Below, one piece after another: positions 23,050 to 32,754 of a stretch of 64,000 nt of DNA. The position numbers and the translations under genes are program-made. The notes beneath the pieces are model-generated. The model was not told the DNA's origin, did not search any database, and was given only the letters and a program-made list of their open reading frames with translations. Each line of letters begins with the position of its first letter. Positions within the stretch are counted from its first letter, which is position 1. This DNA comes from Raffaelea ambrosiae (lineage: Eukaryota; Ascomycota; Sordariomycetes; Ophiostomatales; Ophiostomataceae): positions 372,001 through 436,000 of the forward strand of contig PCDI01000019.1 of the NCBI GenBank assembly GCA_002778195.1. The letters are read 5' to 3'.

Positions 23050-23058
23050 ATCTGATAA
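23050..23058 (+). promoter_or_regulatory. Candidate iron-responsive GATA factor site next to Nudix ATG
   Basis: ATCTGATAA, an exact SRE/SreA consensus, ends three bases before the Nudix ATG. Its position in the likely 5' leader makes a regulatory role uncertain. Confidence 0.3.
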
Positions 23059-23061
23059 AAT

Positions 23062-23785
23062 ATGGCGGAAAACCCGAATCCAAGAGTTGGTGTTGCGGCT
23101 GTCATAAAGTCCTCCGCAGGCCACTTCGTGATTGGTCGCAGAAAGGGGTCGCATGGCGTTGGTGCGTCTTTACCCTCTTTTCCTGGTTGTCCGGTTGTCA
23201 TTTTGTCGTTTTGTCGTTTTTGTCGTTTTTGTCGTTTTTCCATATCAGAACTGTGACAAACGAGAATTGTGCAGTCCTGTTTGCTTGCGTTGGTCTGACA
23301 CATATTTAGGGAAGTGGCAGTTTCCAGGAGGGCACCTCGAATTCGGAGAGGATGCCATGGTTTGTGCTCGCCGTGAGACCCTGGAAGAAACTGGCCTTAT
23401 TGTTCGTCCCATGGGAATTCTGGCAGTGACAAATGACATATTTGAGGAGGGCAAGCACTACATTACTTTGTTTGTTGCCTGCGTTCGTGAAGACGAGCGG
23501 CAACAGCCCGAGGTCTGTATTCGTACACCGCATTTTTTTGTCCCAGTATTCTCGTTTTGTTTCTTGCTGGGGAAAAAATATAGCCTTGGCCATTCTACTA
23601 ACAGGGCATCCCAGAACTTGGAGCCAAACAAGTGCGAGGGTTGGTATTGGAAACGATGGGACGAGATCAAAGGAATTGCCGCAAAGGGGCCTGCTTCTTC
23701 CGATGGATTGTTTCTCCCCATCATTCATATGCTGGGGCAGGTTGATCAGCCTCTATGGCTGGACGTGAATGGCGAATGGAAATGA
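23062..23785 (+). CDS. Nudix hydrolase, MutT/NUDT15-like
   Basis: Predicted cytosolic nucleotide-diphosphate hydrolase of the 8-oxo-dGTPase/NUDT15 type. Exons 23062..23161, 23310..23512 and 23615..23785 give 157 aa. Intron 1 joins GSHGV to GKWQFPGGHLEFGE. The Nudix box is complete: Gly-x5-Glu-x7-Arg-Glu-x2-Glu-Glu-x-Gly, seen as GHLEFGE, then ARRETLEETGL. The C-terminal CEGWYWKRWDEI corresponds to the family's W-rich strand. For intron 2 the nearer acceptor (acag) breaks the frame, so the next one (cccag before AAC) is used. Short length and sequence fit dNTP-pool sanitation, but the substrate is inferred. Intron 1 contains a TTTTGTCG repeat. Confidence 0.9.
23201..23240. repeat. TTTTGTCG-type intronic tandem repeat
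   Basis: About five copies of ttttgtcg / tttttgtcg inside intron 1 of the Nudix gene. The pyrimidine-rich unit is upstream of the acceptor and could influence splicing if its copy number varies. Confidence 0.85.
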
Positions 23786-24720
23786 CATACGCAAGCAAAA
23801 ATTGATATTTTTGACCAGGGGGGAGCCGAGACGATTCTCTTTGTCGTCAGCCTGTCACCCGACGTCTTTTTTTGTGCCTACCCACTGCACTAGCTTCTGT
23901 GATTTTAGAAATTGCCCCGGCCAGTTTCACCGAATAATCACAACGAGATTCTGTAAAGTATTTTTCTATAGGGGTCCTCGGAGCCAAAGTTGTTGCCCAG
24001 ATAGTTTCAGCCGCTTTTAACTGTGATCTTTTATATATATATATGTATGTGTGTGTATGTAAATCTGCGTGTACAACATGTACTTCCAAGAGTGAGAATT
24101 CTGCCCAGTTTGTTCTCAGGTAACGGTGAGGATGAAATGACCAAGGAGCTTGCCTTGCACAAGGGGAGGAGACATATCACGGCATGTCGTGGACTTGGTT
24201 GGGAGGAAAACGTGCTTTAGTGGCGGGTTCCCCCCCGCTAAAATGGCGTACCCACAAATTTAAGCTATCTATGCTATCTTTAGCTTCGGTTAGATGTCCC
24301 GTCCGCTGTAACTGGGGGTCCTGGGGTGAGCCCGCCAGGCTTTATTTCGGAGCCTGTAAAAGGCGCTGGAGCAAGGAAATTGCCGCTCTTGACTTCTGTT
24401 CTCGCTCCTCCTGTTCATGTGTGGCAAACTGCACCAGAAGACACACCCCACCCTCCCAAACAGGATTGCCTCTTAATACGTATCATTTTGGCAGAAATTG
24501 TCCAGAAATTGCACAGAAATTGCAGGTCCTATTTTCTGACAATCGGCGATAACAAAATCATGGTGCTTTGTACATCACGTGATTACCATGCACGGGCCAT
24601 CTGGTACGTAGGTAATTTTAGCACCAAACTGAAGCTGGCTTTCTCTGTACGCAGCCAAGTCCATCGAATGGTCTTCCGCACTGCTCGTCACCGCGCCTCC
24701 CGAGCCGAACAAAAAAAAAT
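23786..24720. other. Intergenic region, no gene recognised
   Basis: 3' flank of the Nudix gene and promoter of cactin. It contains a (TA)n-TG/GT microsatellite at about 24031-24060. The leader before the cactin ATG ends in an A9 run. Confidence 0.55.
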
Positions 24721-26288
24721 ATGGATCCTGGACGAGCCGCTATGATTGCAGGGCGGACGTCACCCACCCGGCGAGATGTCACAGCACCAAGACGAGACCC
24801 CAGGAACCGGATCACCAAGCCACAGAGCGGGCCATCGCAGGCCGGCGCCAAGGGCCGAGGAGGAGACCAAAAAATTGCAGGCACGAGCTACATGACCGAA
24901 GAGCAACTGTCAGAACGCTTTGTTGCTGAGGAAGACAAGTTTGTGCTTCGGCAGTCCAAGAAGAAGGCCGACATACGCGTGCGAGAGCGGCGAGCCAAAC
25001 CGGTCGACTTTCTGGCATTCCATCTCCGCTTCATCGATGACGACCGAGACATATTTGACGACGACGAGGCAGATGTGGAAATCAGCGTACCGTTACCGGA
25101 GGAGGTGCTCGATGCCGCCTCAGCTAGGCAGCTGAAGGAGCTGGAGGAGGACATCAAGTCGTTCAAGACGTTGGAGAAGAACAAGGAGAACCTGACCTAC
25201 TGGCGGGCGCTGCTGACCCTGTGCCACGAGTACGGCGAGAAGTTTGGTCCCCAAGGACACGAGGGCAGACTCATCGGATCTGTGGCCTCTGATATCGACA
25301 AGATTCTCAGCCCCAAATCCCTGGTCCAGCTGGAAGCTCTGGAGAAGCAGATCCACGCCAAGCTTCGCTCCGACGAACCAATCGACACCGATTACTGGGA
25401 GCAGCTTCTGAAGCGGTTGAAAATTTGGAAGTCCAAGGCGACGTTGAAAAAGGTCAACGATGCCGTGCTGGCGAAACGGATAGAGATTCTGAGAAATCGG
25501 AACCCCGAAATGGCAAAACTGCTGGAGAGTGGGCAGGGCCTTTTGTTCGGAGAGGGCAGCAGCAAAGCTTACCTTGCGGAAGATGCGGCAGCCGCAGAAT
25601 CAGACAACCCGTTTGCGGCCATGAAAAACAGCGAAGTGAGCGGACCTCCGCCTGGCACGGCGCGGTTTGCCGCAGTGAGCAGCGAAGATTTTTCACAGGC
25701 CACAAAGGCGCTCTACGATCGCGAAGTGGCGCGTGGCGTCAGCGAGAACGAGGAGATTTTTGCTGCCGAGGAGATAGTGCCGACGTCCTCCAAGCCAAAA
25801 TGGGCCGACAAGTATCGTCCACGCAAGCCACGATACTTCAACCGTGTGCAGATGGGTTACGAGTGGAACAAGTATAATCAGACACACTACGACCACGACA
25901 ACCCACCGCCAAAGGTCGTCCAAGGTTACAAATTCAACATATTTTACCCGGAGCTCATTGACAAGATGAAAGCACCAACATACCGCATCATCCGGGAGGG
26001 TGGGCGTCGACGAGGAGAGTCGTTTGCTCCAGCTGGAGAGGAAGACACCTGCTTGATTCGGTTCTCAGCCGGACCACCGTACGAGGATATTGCCTTCCGC
26101 ATTGTTGATCGCGAGTGGGACTACAGCGCCAAGAGAGAGCGCGGCTTCAAGAGCTCCTTTGAAAAGGGGATCCTCCAGTTGCACTTCCAGTTTAAGAAGG
26201 TACGTGTTTTATTCGTCATCAACCTCTTTTTATGCTACGTAGCCTACGTGTGCTAACAACCATTTTGCAGATTTACTACCGGAAGTAA
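24721..26288 (+). CDS. Cactin-like splicing factor
   Basis: Nuclear protein associated with the spliceosome; the fission-yeast homologue Cay1 is needed for correct splicing, including of rap1, and so for telomere control. Exons 24721..26199 and 26271..26288 give 498 aa; the last exon encodes only IYYRK. The mid domain (about residues 60-240) begins ERFVAEEDKFVLRQSKKK and includes RRAKPVDFLAFHLRF. The C-terminal cactin domain runs from about 375, with KPKWADKYRPRKPRYFNRVQ, GYEWNKYNQTHYDHDNPPPK, VQGYKFNIFYPELIDK, DTCLIRFSAGPPYEDIAF and the terminal KKIYYRK typical of the family. The RS-rich N-terminal region of animal cactins is reduced to about 55 basic residues. The start is the ATG at 24721. 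Confidence 0.93.
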
Positions 26289-27000
26289 GCCTCGAAGCCA
26301 CTGCCGCAAAATCTGCGGGGGACGTTGGTTACAGATACAAATTGCTGCTTTACTTGGAACTTCTTGCGTATTCCACGTATGAGCGATGAACATATCCATT
26401 GTGCCATTCATCGCTTGGGAGGATGTAGGCGTGCAAAAACAGGCCGCTTCGGTCGGTGCACCATCCGCTTGCTGTGTCGGTTGCTATGCCATGGCCTTTA
26501 CGACTACCCATGCGCATACACCAGACGCAACACATCCATTGAAAAATCACAAGAAGGATTGATATATTGTGATAAGATATTGCTCATTAGATAGACCGAT
26601 GAATTAGCCGCCAGGCTTAAGATATCCATTCCCCGAGAATGCATTACTACTGAGAAGATTACTATACTAACAAATCTGTGCTGCTTTTGAATCCTCGGCC
26701 CTTTCTGTATTCTGTCCTTGTTCACCTCCTTTGATGTACAGAGTCTTGACTGAATGGTTTCTGCTGTGTGGCAACTGAGATGATCGAACGATGACTCAAA
26801 AGGAATACACGAACGCGTTCCGGCAGCCGGCACAAATATATAACAAGAAATTTCAAAAAATAAAATAAATATAAATATAAAATAAAATAAAACAAGTTCA
26901 AAGAGACAAGAAGTACGGCCAAGCTTTATACGACAATGCCCGAAGTTTGTAAATTAGATATATTGGCCATGTTTTTTATTTCTAAGCGGCAATTGGTATG
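26289..27000. other. Convergent 3' region, AT-rich
   Basis: Between the 3' ends of cactin and the XLF-like gene. It includes an AT-only imperfect repeat (aaaataaaataaatataaat type) at about 26857-26892. No gene is seen. Confidence 0.6.
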
Positions 27001-28626
27001 CTAAAATTTCCTCTTCTTTCTTACGGGAGCAGCATGTTTTACAACCGTCTGCTGCAGCGCCTCTCCACGCTTGGCTTTTGCTTCGCTGTTAGACAAAGGC
27101 TGGTCCGCCCGGGTCACGTCCTCTGAGGGACCGCTCTTCGTATCGATGCCGAGTGCTTCTCTGCCTGCCGAGGTTTCCTTTTTCATGCCGGGGGGGAGAG
27201 GAGTAGAATGTTTTTCGGTGTCTTGCGGTGCGCTGGCAGGATTTCCAATTTTCCCGATCTTACCCAGACCTCTCTTCATAGGTTTGGCCTTCGGGACATC
27301 GACCTCATCGTGCGCTGCTGGAGAGGCATATCGTTTCGAGTTGATTTGGCTGCCTATCCCTGCGTCCTTCTCGGCATTATCGGCCACCGGGTCTGTTGGT
27401 GTTGATTTTGAACCCGATTCTGGAGGAGAGATGATATCCGTGTCCGGCTTTGCTCGTACACTCGATTGCGAACTGCTTGTTTGGAGGACATTATCTTCTG
27501 CCGCTTTTGCGCCTTGGCTACTCGATGCTTCTTGGCCAGATGAGCCTCTCTTTCCGATAGCACCCAACCGGCCTATTCCTGATTTGGCGTTTCGTTTTGG
27601 AAGAGCGCCAGAAGACGCCAGGGATGAGGGCAGAGAAGGCTCGTCTCTACCGAAGGGGCCGGGCGATTGTTTGCACTTTGCAGGGTTTGGAGCCATCTTG
27701 GGTTGTTTCTCAAACGATTCTTCACGTGCAGGGAGAACGGAAGCTTCGCTTGGAGGCGATCCCGCTCTCTTTGCTTCCAACACGCTGTCCTCCAAGACTG
27801 GAGACAAGACAGTGCCAGCACCGCTTCTGAGATGCACCCACCAATCCTCCAAGTCGGATGCGCCATCTGTAGACAACGACGCGTCTCGCTTCAGTTCGCT
27901 CATTGTGCCGATTCCATATTTCACGATACGATCGACGCCCCAGGGCCCGCCTTCATCGTCGAGGGCATTTAGTTGCTTCCGAAAGTGGGCCTCACTGAAA
28001 GGTGCCAGTCCCTTGACCCTGTCTTCGACACCAGTCCTGCCAACTTTCCTCCTGCCGGCTAGCGACGGGAAGACACTCTCAAGCCCTACTCCCATGGCCT
28101 CCAGCTTGCCCACAAGCTTGCTGATGACAGTGTCTTTGTCTTTCAGCCCAGACAGGAGCAAATCGGTCTCTCGTAATCGCCTACTCCGGTCTTGAATAAG
28201 AGGAACCACAAGTTCTGGCGCAATGAACGACGGGGGGCACCTCTTCAAGTATAAGGGCCATTTCAGTGGCGCAAGGCCTTGAGGCAGAACGGATGTAATT
28301 TGAAGAACCAGATCCCCCCCACCGCCCGATGCAGGCGAGAGCGCCAAACGCGTATCGGGCCGGTCTGGCGACGGCGCCTCAAAGGCAGCCCGGATCTTCC
28401 CCAGGAAGACAGTCATTTGCTCGTTGTCGTAGCTGGGGTCGATCGGTGTGTTCTCTTTAAAGCCGCGCATGCATATTTCTTTGCGGCCGAGGCTCTCATA
28501 CCAGACATGGGCCAAATCTGAGACGTAGACGGAATATGAAGCCGGTTCGAAGATGGCCGACACTAGTAGTGGTGGCACATCTGGGTGGGTAGCCGGGAGG
28601 ACATGCCAACTTCTTCGATTATCCAT
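27001..28626 (-). CDS. XLF/Nej1 non-homologous end-joining factor
   Basis: Core NHEJ factor that bridges DNA ends with Ku and the XRCC4/Lif1-ligase IV complex in the nucleus. Intronless, 541 aa, ATG at 28626. The head domain (about residues 1-130) starts SWHVLPATHPDVPPLLVSAI and contains YVSDLAHVWYESLGRKEI. A coiled-coil stalk follows (about 140-190, RDRSRRLRETDLLLSGLKDKD region). The rest is a long Ser/Lys-rich disordered tail. The tail has two similar short motifs, GIGRLGAIGKRG (350-361) and GLGKIGKIG (453-461), and it ends in a basic cluster with terminal aromatic residue, VRKKRKF, which resembles the XLF-type Ku-binding motif. It is longer than human XLF (299 aa) because of the tail, as usual in moulds. 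It diverges from CGI121. Confidence 0.88.
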   Translation of the reverse strand: MDNRRSWHVLPATHPDVPPLLVSAIFEPASYSVYVSDLAHVWYESLGRKEICMRGFKENTPIDPSYDNEQMTVFLGKIRAAFEAPSPDRPDTRLALSPASGGGGDLVLQITSVLPQGLAPLKWPLYLKRCPPSFIAPELVVPLIQDRSRRLRETDLLLSGLKDKDTVISKLVGKLEAMGVGLESVFPSLAGRRKVGRTGVEDRVKGLAPFSEAHFRKQLNALDDEGGPWGVDRIVKYGIGTMSELKRDASLSTDGASDLEDWWVHLRSGAGTVLSPVLEDSVLEAKRAGSPPSEASVLPAREESFEKQPKMAPNPAKCKQSPGPFGRDEPSLPSSLASSGALPKRNAKSGIGRLGAIGKRGSSGQEASSSQGAKAAEDNVLQTSSSQSSVRAKPDTDIISPPESGSKSTPTDPVADNAEKDAGIGSQINSKRYASPAAHDEVDVPKAKPMKRGLGKIGKIGNPASAPQDTEKHSTPLPPGMKKETSAGREALGIDTKSGPSEDVTRADQPLSNSEAKAKRGEALQQTVVKHAAPVRKKRKF

Positions 28627-28929
28627 ATTGACTTAACCTGTGATGGCAGAATGCGACATGATGTTGTCAACAAGAACATTCGCGTCGTGAGAAGGTGCAG
28701 ATGGGTTGCCTGGTGGTTGTTGGCCAATGATGAGGCATCCAAGTAACTAAAGTGGGACTGAACAGCGACAGTCCGAGAACCCCACTACAACAACCCGTAT
28801 GGGAGCAAAAAAAAAAAAAAAGACGATGAAAACAAACACGAACGAAACAAAATCAGATGGAATTTGAGCCTTGTCTGGACAGAAAGTTGCTTTAGTTCCA
28901 TCAGGCGGCTCCTGATACAGACTGCGACC
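28627..28929. promoter_or_regulatory. Short bidirectional promoter region, XLF / CGI121
   Basis: Only 303 nt separate the two divergent ATGs, so the promoters must overlap. An A-tract lies at 28807-28821. No specific factor sites are claimed. Confidence 0.5.
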
Positions 28930-29582
28930 ATGTCTGGGTCAATGCTGGAGCGGATTGCTATTGAGCACCTGCCACAAGAATACGCAGTGTATTCTACGCT
29001 CTTTCGCGATGTGAAAAACGCAGCATTTTTGCAGTCACAGCTGGTTGCTCGCAACAGCGACTTTGAATATGCCTTCATCGACACATCAACGGTGGTTTCA
29101 CGAGCCCACTTCCTGGCAGCTGTGTACAGAGCCATCCTAGCCCATGCGGGCAAAACGCTAAAGACGCCCAATCTCCATTCAGAAACCGTCCTCTCACTCA
29201 GCCCCTCTATGAATGTGAGTGCTGCCACCTATTGTGTTGTTTTGCCCGGGGCTCCGAACACTGACACCATGACAAGATCGCTGAAGCATATCGACGATAT
29301 GGGGTTACTGCAGAAACAAAGGATGTTCTCGTGGTGAAGATCATCTACCAGGAGGAGCAAGACAGTGGCTCCAAAATATGGAATCACTTGAGCTCCAATG
29401 TCGAGGGAGCTGCCGTGTTGCCATCCGACACAGACATCTGGGCTTGCACAGACGTCAACAAGGTGAAAAAGTATTATAAACTGAATAACATTCCCCTGCT
29501 GGCAGGAAAGAAAGACGCTTCGGAAATACAGAAAGAGTTGGAGGTGTGTACACTGGGCTCAATGGCATTAAGAGGAATGTAA
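28930..29582 (+). CDS. CGI121: EKC/KEOPS complex subunit Cgi121
   Basis: Subunit of the KEOPS complex, which makes the universal tRNA modification t6A; in yeast it also affects telomeres. Cgi121 (TPRKB in animals) binds the Bud32 kinase and tRNA. Exons 28930..29214 and 29277..29582 give 196 aa. Intron 1 is 62 nt (GTGAGT donor, acaag acceptor), joining LSLSPSMN to IAEAYRRYGVTAETKDVLV, the family's best conserved block. Other features are the N-terminal YAVYSTLFRDVKNAAFLQSQ and FIDTSTVVSRAHFLAAVYRA. The C-terminus LGSMALRGM fits the final strand. Its stop is only 61 nt from the stop of the convergent proline dehydrogenase gene, so the 3' UTRs must overlap. Confidence 0.92.
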
Positions 29583-29643
29583 TGCTATTTGTACTCATAT
29601 TAAAATGTATATAATGCGGTTGCTTTGTGCGTCTATCATTCGT

Positions 29644-31217
29644 TTAAATATGCAAGAACGCTTTGAATCTGCGGGCCAGTTCCTTTCCCATGGCATCCCG
29701 GCCACTCTTTGTTCTCTGGACCGCATCACGGTTTTCATGTGCGCGTCTCAAGAGATATTTCATACACTCTCCTGCCGAGCCCCATACAACATACTTGTAT
29801 GCCTGGACGCTGTTTACGTCTTGGCTCTTCTCCTTCTCCATCAGAATTTCACAGCTGACCTCGTCAGCCATGCCCTGCAGCTGGGCAAAAGCAACTTCGG
29901 TCGTCTTGGCCCCAGACTTCATGACAGCCTGGGCCCGACGGACGCTGTCGGCATTATGTGACGCGAGAACAAGGTCCACAACAGGGAAAGGCTTCTGGGC
30001 AGTCTCTGATACTAACGGAGAAGTCCATTCCCGCCTCAGGAGGGCCTCTGTGACACCGTCAAAAGCCGCATCTGTGTCGGCCTTGGTGTCATGGATCAGA
30101 TGGCGTGGATCTGAGCCGATGTATGCACCGCGGACAAGCTTCACACCCAGTGCAAAACCTTCCTTCTGGGCCACCCGCAAGTGTTCCGACAACACCTGGG
30201 GTGTTGCCTTTAGATATGTCTGGTATGTCCCGTACACAACGGCCTTGTCTGCGGTGTTGTACTTTTTCATGTATGCCAACGTCAAATCGTCGATCCCGGG
30301 CTGAACTGCGTGCTGCTCAGCGTCAAACAGGAGGCGTACATGGCGAGCGACGGAGAGTTGGCAGATGCTGTCAATGGCTTGCGTCAACTGGGGGGAGGGG
30401 GGTAGGCGCCCGGTGAGGTTGTAGAGTGTCTGGCGTCCGGAGCCGGTGAACCTGAGAGACCGGTGGTTAGCAGCACGGCTAAAGGTTGGGGCACATTCAT
30501 CCTCAAATAGTGGGCGAGGTCGTACTTCAAAGCGACGTAGTCGCCTGGTTCGGCGAGCCGCACGGTCTCGAGCGTCCCTTTTGCCCATGACGATATTTCT
30601 TCTGCGTTGATTCGGTCCGAATCCTTGCTCTGTTGTGAAGCAAGGCTTTGTGTTTCACTTTCCTTGAGCACTACTTCTTTGGCATAGGCAAGGATGACGC
30701 CGGTGAACCCGACCTTCTTCAGGCCGTTGATGGTGGCGGTCACTTCGGTCTTGTTTTCGCCGGCGCAGAACTGAGCGTAGAATGTCTTCTTCATGAGATA
30801 GCGCAAAAGCGGATTCTTGTCTGGATTAAGAATGGCACTGCTGCTGTTCGCGACCAGCTTCATGAGAGCCAAGGAGATAGGGAGTAATGTCGCTGATGAC
30901 GAGATTGTGGTTGTGGCGTAGGAACGGAGAACCGTTGATAACGGCAGCAACGACAGTGGGGCCGACGTGGTTGGCTTTTTTAAGTGCCCGTATGGCACAG
31001 GAACTGCCTTGTCGCCATGCGGATGGGATTCTAGGCAGGCCTGACCTACAGGTGCAGTTGTACTGGGGCGATTGCTGGTCGTGTGGATGAGGCGATGGGT
31101 TGGCCAGCGGCCCCGTGGCCTGGCATGGCTCTCTGCTAATGTGTGGGAAGAGAAAATCAACGAGGAGTACAGGCGGACAGCTGGGGCCAGCTTAAAAGAT
31201 GCAGGGGGGGACGGCAT
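29644..31217 (-). CDS. PUT1: Proline dehydrogenase (proline oxidase), mitochondrial
   Basis: FAD enzyme of the mitochondrial inner membrane that oxidises L-proline to pyrroline-5-carboxylate, the first step of proline use as nitrogen or carbon source. Exons 30526..31217 and 29644..30451 give 499 aa. The 74-nt intron joins GDYVALK to FTGSGRQTLYNL. The N-terminus MPSPPASFKLAPAVRLYSSL and the following Arg/Ser/Thr-rich 80 residues are a mitochondrial presequence. PRODH blocks include FYAQFCAGENKTEV, GVILAYAKEVVL, RLLFDAEQHAVQPGIDDL, YGTYQTYLKATPQVL, GFALGVKLVRGAYIGSDPR and DLVLASHN. Length matches fungal Put1/PrnD. A TATA-like tatatataatt lies at about 31308-31318, some 90-100 nt upstream of the ATG. 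Confidence 0.94.
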
Positions 31218-31773
31218 TTTGGCCAGGGATGGCAAAATGATGCTGCACACCTCAACAGAATCAATTTGGAGACTCGAAGCAGTGGTATCACGAAATGGAG
31301 GGCGTGGATATATATAATTGAACCCCCCCCGCAAGTGGCCAGCCATGTCCATCTCCGAGTATCGCAAGAGCAATCCAACTACCAACGTTCGCAGCGTCCC
31401 GAATCTAGATCGTGGGTGCTCAACTCAGCAACTCTCCCAGTCCATGGCGACTTGCGCTGTAGACTAACACGAGGCAATGTCCCTTATCACCATCACGTGG
31501 AGTGAAATTGCCGGTTGTAGCCGCGCCCTCTGGCGCTATTTCTGGCTTAGTCGCCCACAACCAGCCGATTTCGGGCATGTTGGTGAGCGGCCCAGTCGTC
31601 CAATTATGCGTGCTCTACCTCTGTTGGCTGCTCTTGGCCGCGGTCTTCATTGTTCTCGCTTCTTAAGCCGCACACAAGAGCCGAAGGTGGAGACTTTGTT
31701 GGCGACACCTGCATGAGCAAAGCCATTGTTTGCTGCATCATTTATGCTGTGCTGTGCGGCTGCGTCTTCCGCT
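31218..31773. other. Intergenic region
   Basis: Promoter of the proline dehydrogenase gene and 3' flank of the Tim17-family gene. A C8 run (31323-31330) and a TATA-like element are visible. No gene is seen. Confidence 0.55.
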
Positions 31774-32502
31774 TCATGGAGTCGCGGGCGTAGTGGTTTG
31801 GGTCTTGGAAGCGCCAAAAGCCCCTTTTGCGAGCTCAACGTAGCCAACTGGCCGGCCTCGTGCGAGGCTGGCCAGGTCCTGGACGCCGCCGTAGAGAACG
31901 CCGACTACGATAGCGGTTTTTGTTGTCCGTGCAGCTGTCGCTAACGGGAATCTGTCTGCAAATCGGACGCCATGCATTTCCAAACGTCAGTGTTTCCAAA
32001 TGGGGGAATTTCGACGACAGCCATTCGCAAAGGAGTCAACGGAGCTAAACTTACTCCACAAGCTAAAGCCGCCGGCAACCGTCACGCAGGCCAGGACGGT
32101 ATTGATCAGGTCCATGGTCCCTCGATAGCGGTCGAATAGCGTCTCAATGCCGAACATGGCTGTGGTCCAGAACGACACCTTGCTTCCCATCCGGATGCCC
32201 TCCCGAATGCCTCCAAATGCAGAGTGGTAGTTTTTTGACTTGTGGTAGAGGTACCACCCAGTTGTGGTTTCCGGTAGCTTGTGTGCGTGCTCGGCGCGGA
32301 AGCGCATCCCGGCCATGGTGCTGCCCTGCACGATGCCCAGACCCATTCCCACGGTGAATGATGCCATTGTAGCCAGCGGGATCCGGACAGGGTCTGGTAG
32401 AGAGAGCCGCGATTTCGTCCACGGCTGCTCCAATGCGGAGACCTCGACTGCGGCTGGGGAAGGCTCCCCAGTGCTGTGATGTGTGTCTTCAACCACTGAC
32501 AT
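31774..32502 (-). CDS. Tim17/Tim22/Tim23-family membrane protein
   Basis: Predicted mitochondrial inner-membrane protein. Exons 32055..32502 and 31774..31955 give 209 aa; the intron has donor GTAAGT and acceptor TTTGCAG. The N-terminal about 45 residues are Ser/Pro/Glu-rich. Four hydrophobic, Gly-rich segments follow: FTVGMGLGIVQGSTMAGMRF, FGGIREGIRMGSKVSFWTTA, LINTVLACVTVAGGFSLW and TAIVVGVLYGGVQDLA, separated by the FDRYRGTMDLIN loop typical of the family. It lacks the Cys pattern I would expect of Tim22 and is not clearly Tim17 or Tim23; a TIMMDC1-like assembly factor is an alternative. The start is the first ATG (32502); an upstream GTG is ignored. The gene diverges from the small unknown protein. 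Confidence 0.8.
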
Positions 32503-32754
32503 CCTCACAAGGTGGACATGGACATGAAAAAGTAGGTACAGATGGTGGTTCGGTCGTGGACTGAGGTGGCCGGGTTTGAAAAATCGAAGTTGCGCAGTCG
32601 CCCGATTTTTAACTGTCGCGGCTGCTCCGCTTTAATGAATACCCCGGTTTAGTGATATTACAGGCTGCACTCGAATCCCAGACCACAAACAGCGTGAAGA
32701 TGGTTCTTCTCCGTCTTGCCCGCCACCGACTTGAGAGACAAGCTGAATTGCAAG

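Larger units (their letters stand above)
21509..23061. other. Divergent intergenic region, siderophore transporter / Nudix
   Basis: 1.55 kb between two divergent genes, without a convincing open frame. It carries two exact ATCWGATAA motifs (22302-22310 and 23050-23058) and an A-tract near 22603-22615. Confidence 0.55.

Noticed and set aside
27071..28195. 374-codon plus-strand open frame
   Set aside because: Antisense to the XLF gene, which has clear domains; the plus-strand product has none.
29663..30304. 213-codon plus-strand open frame
   Set aside because: Antisense shadow of the proline dehydrogenase exon.
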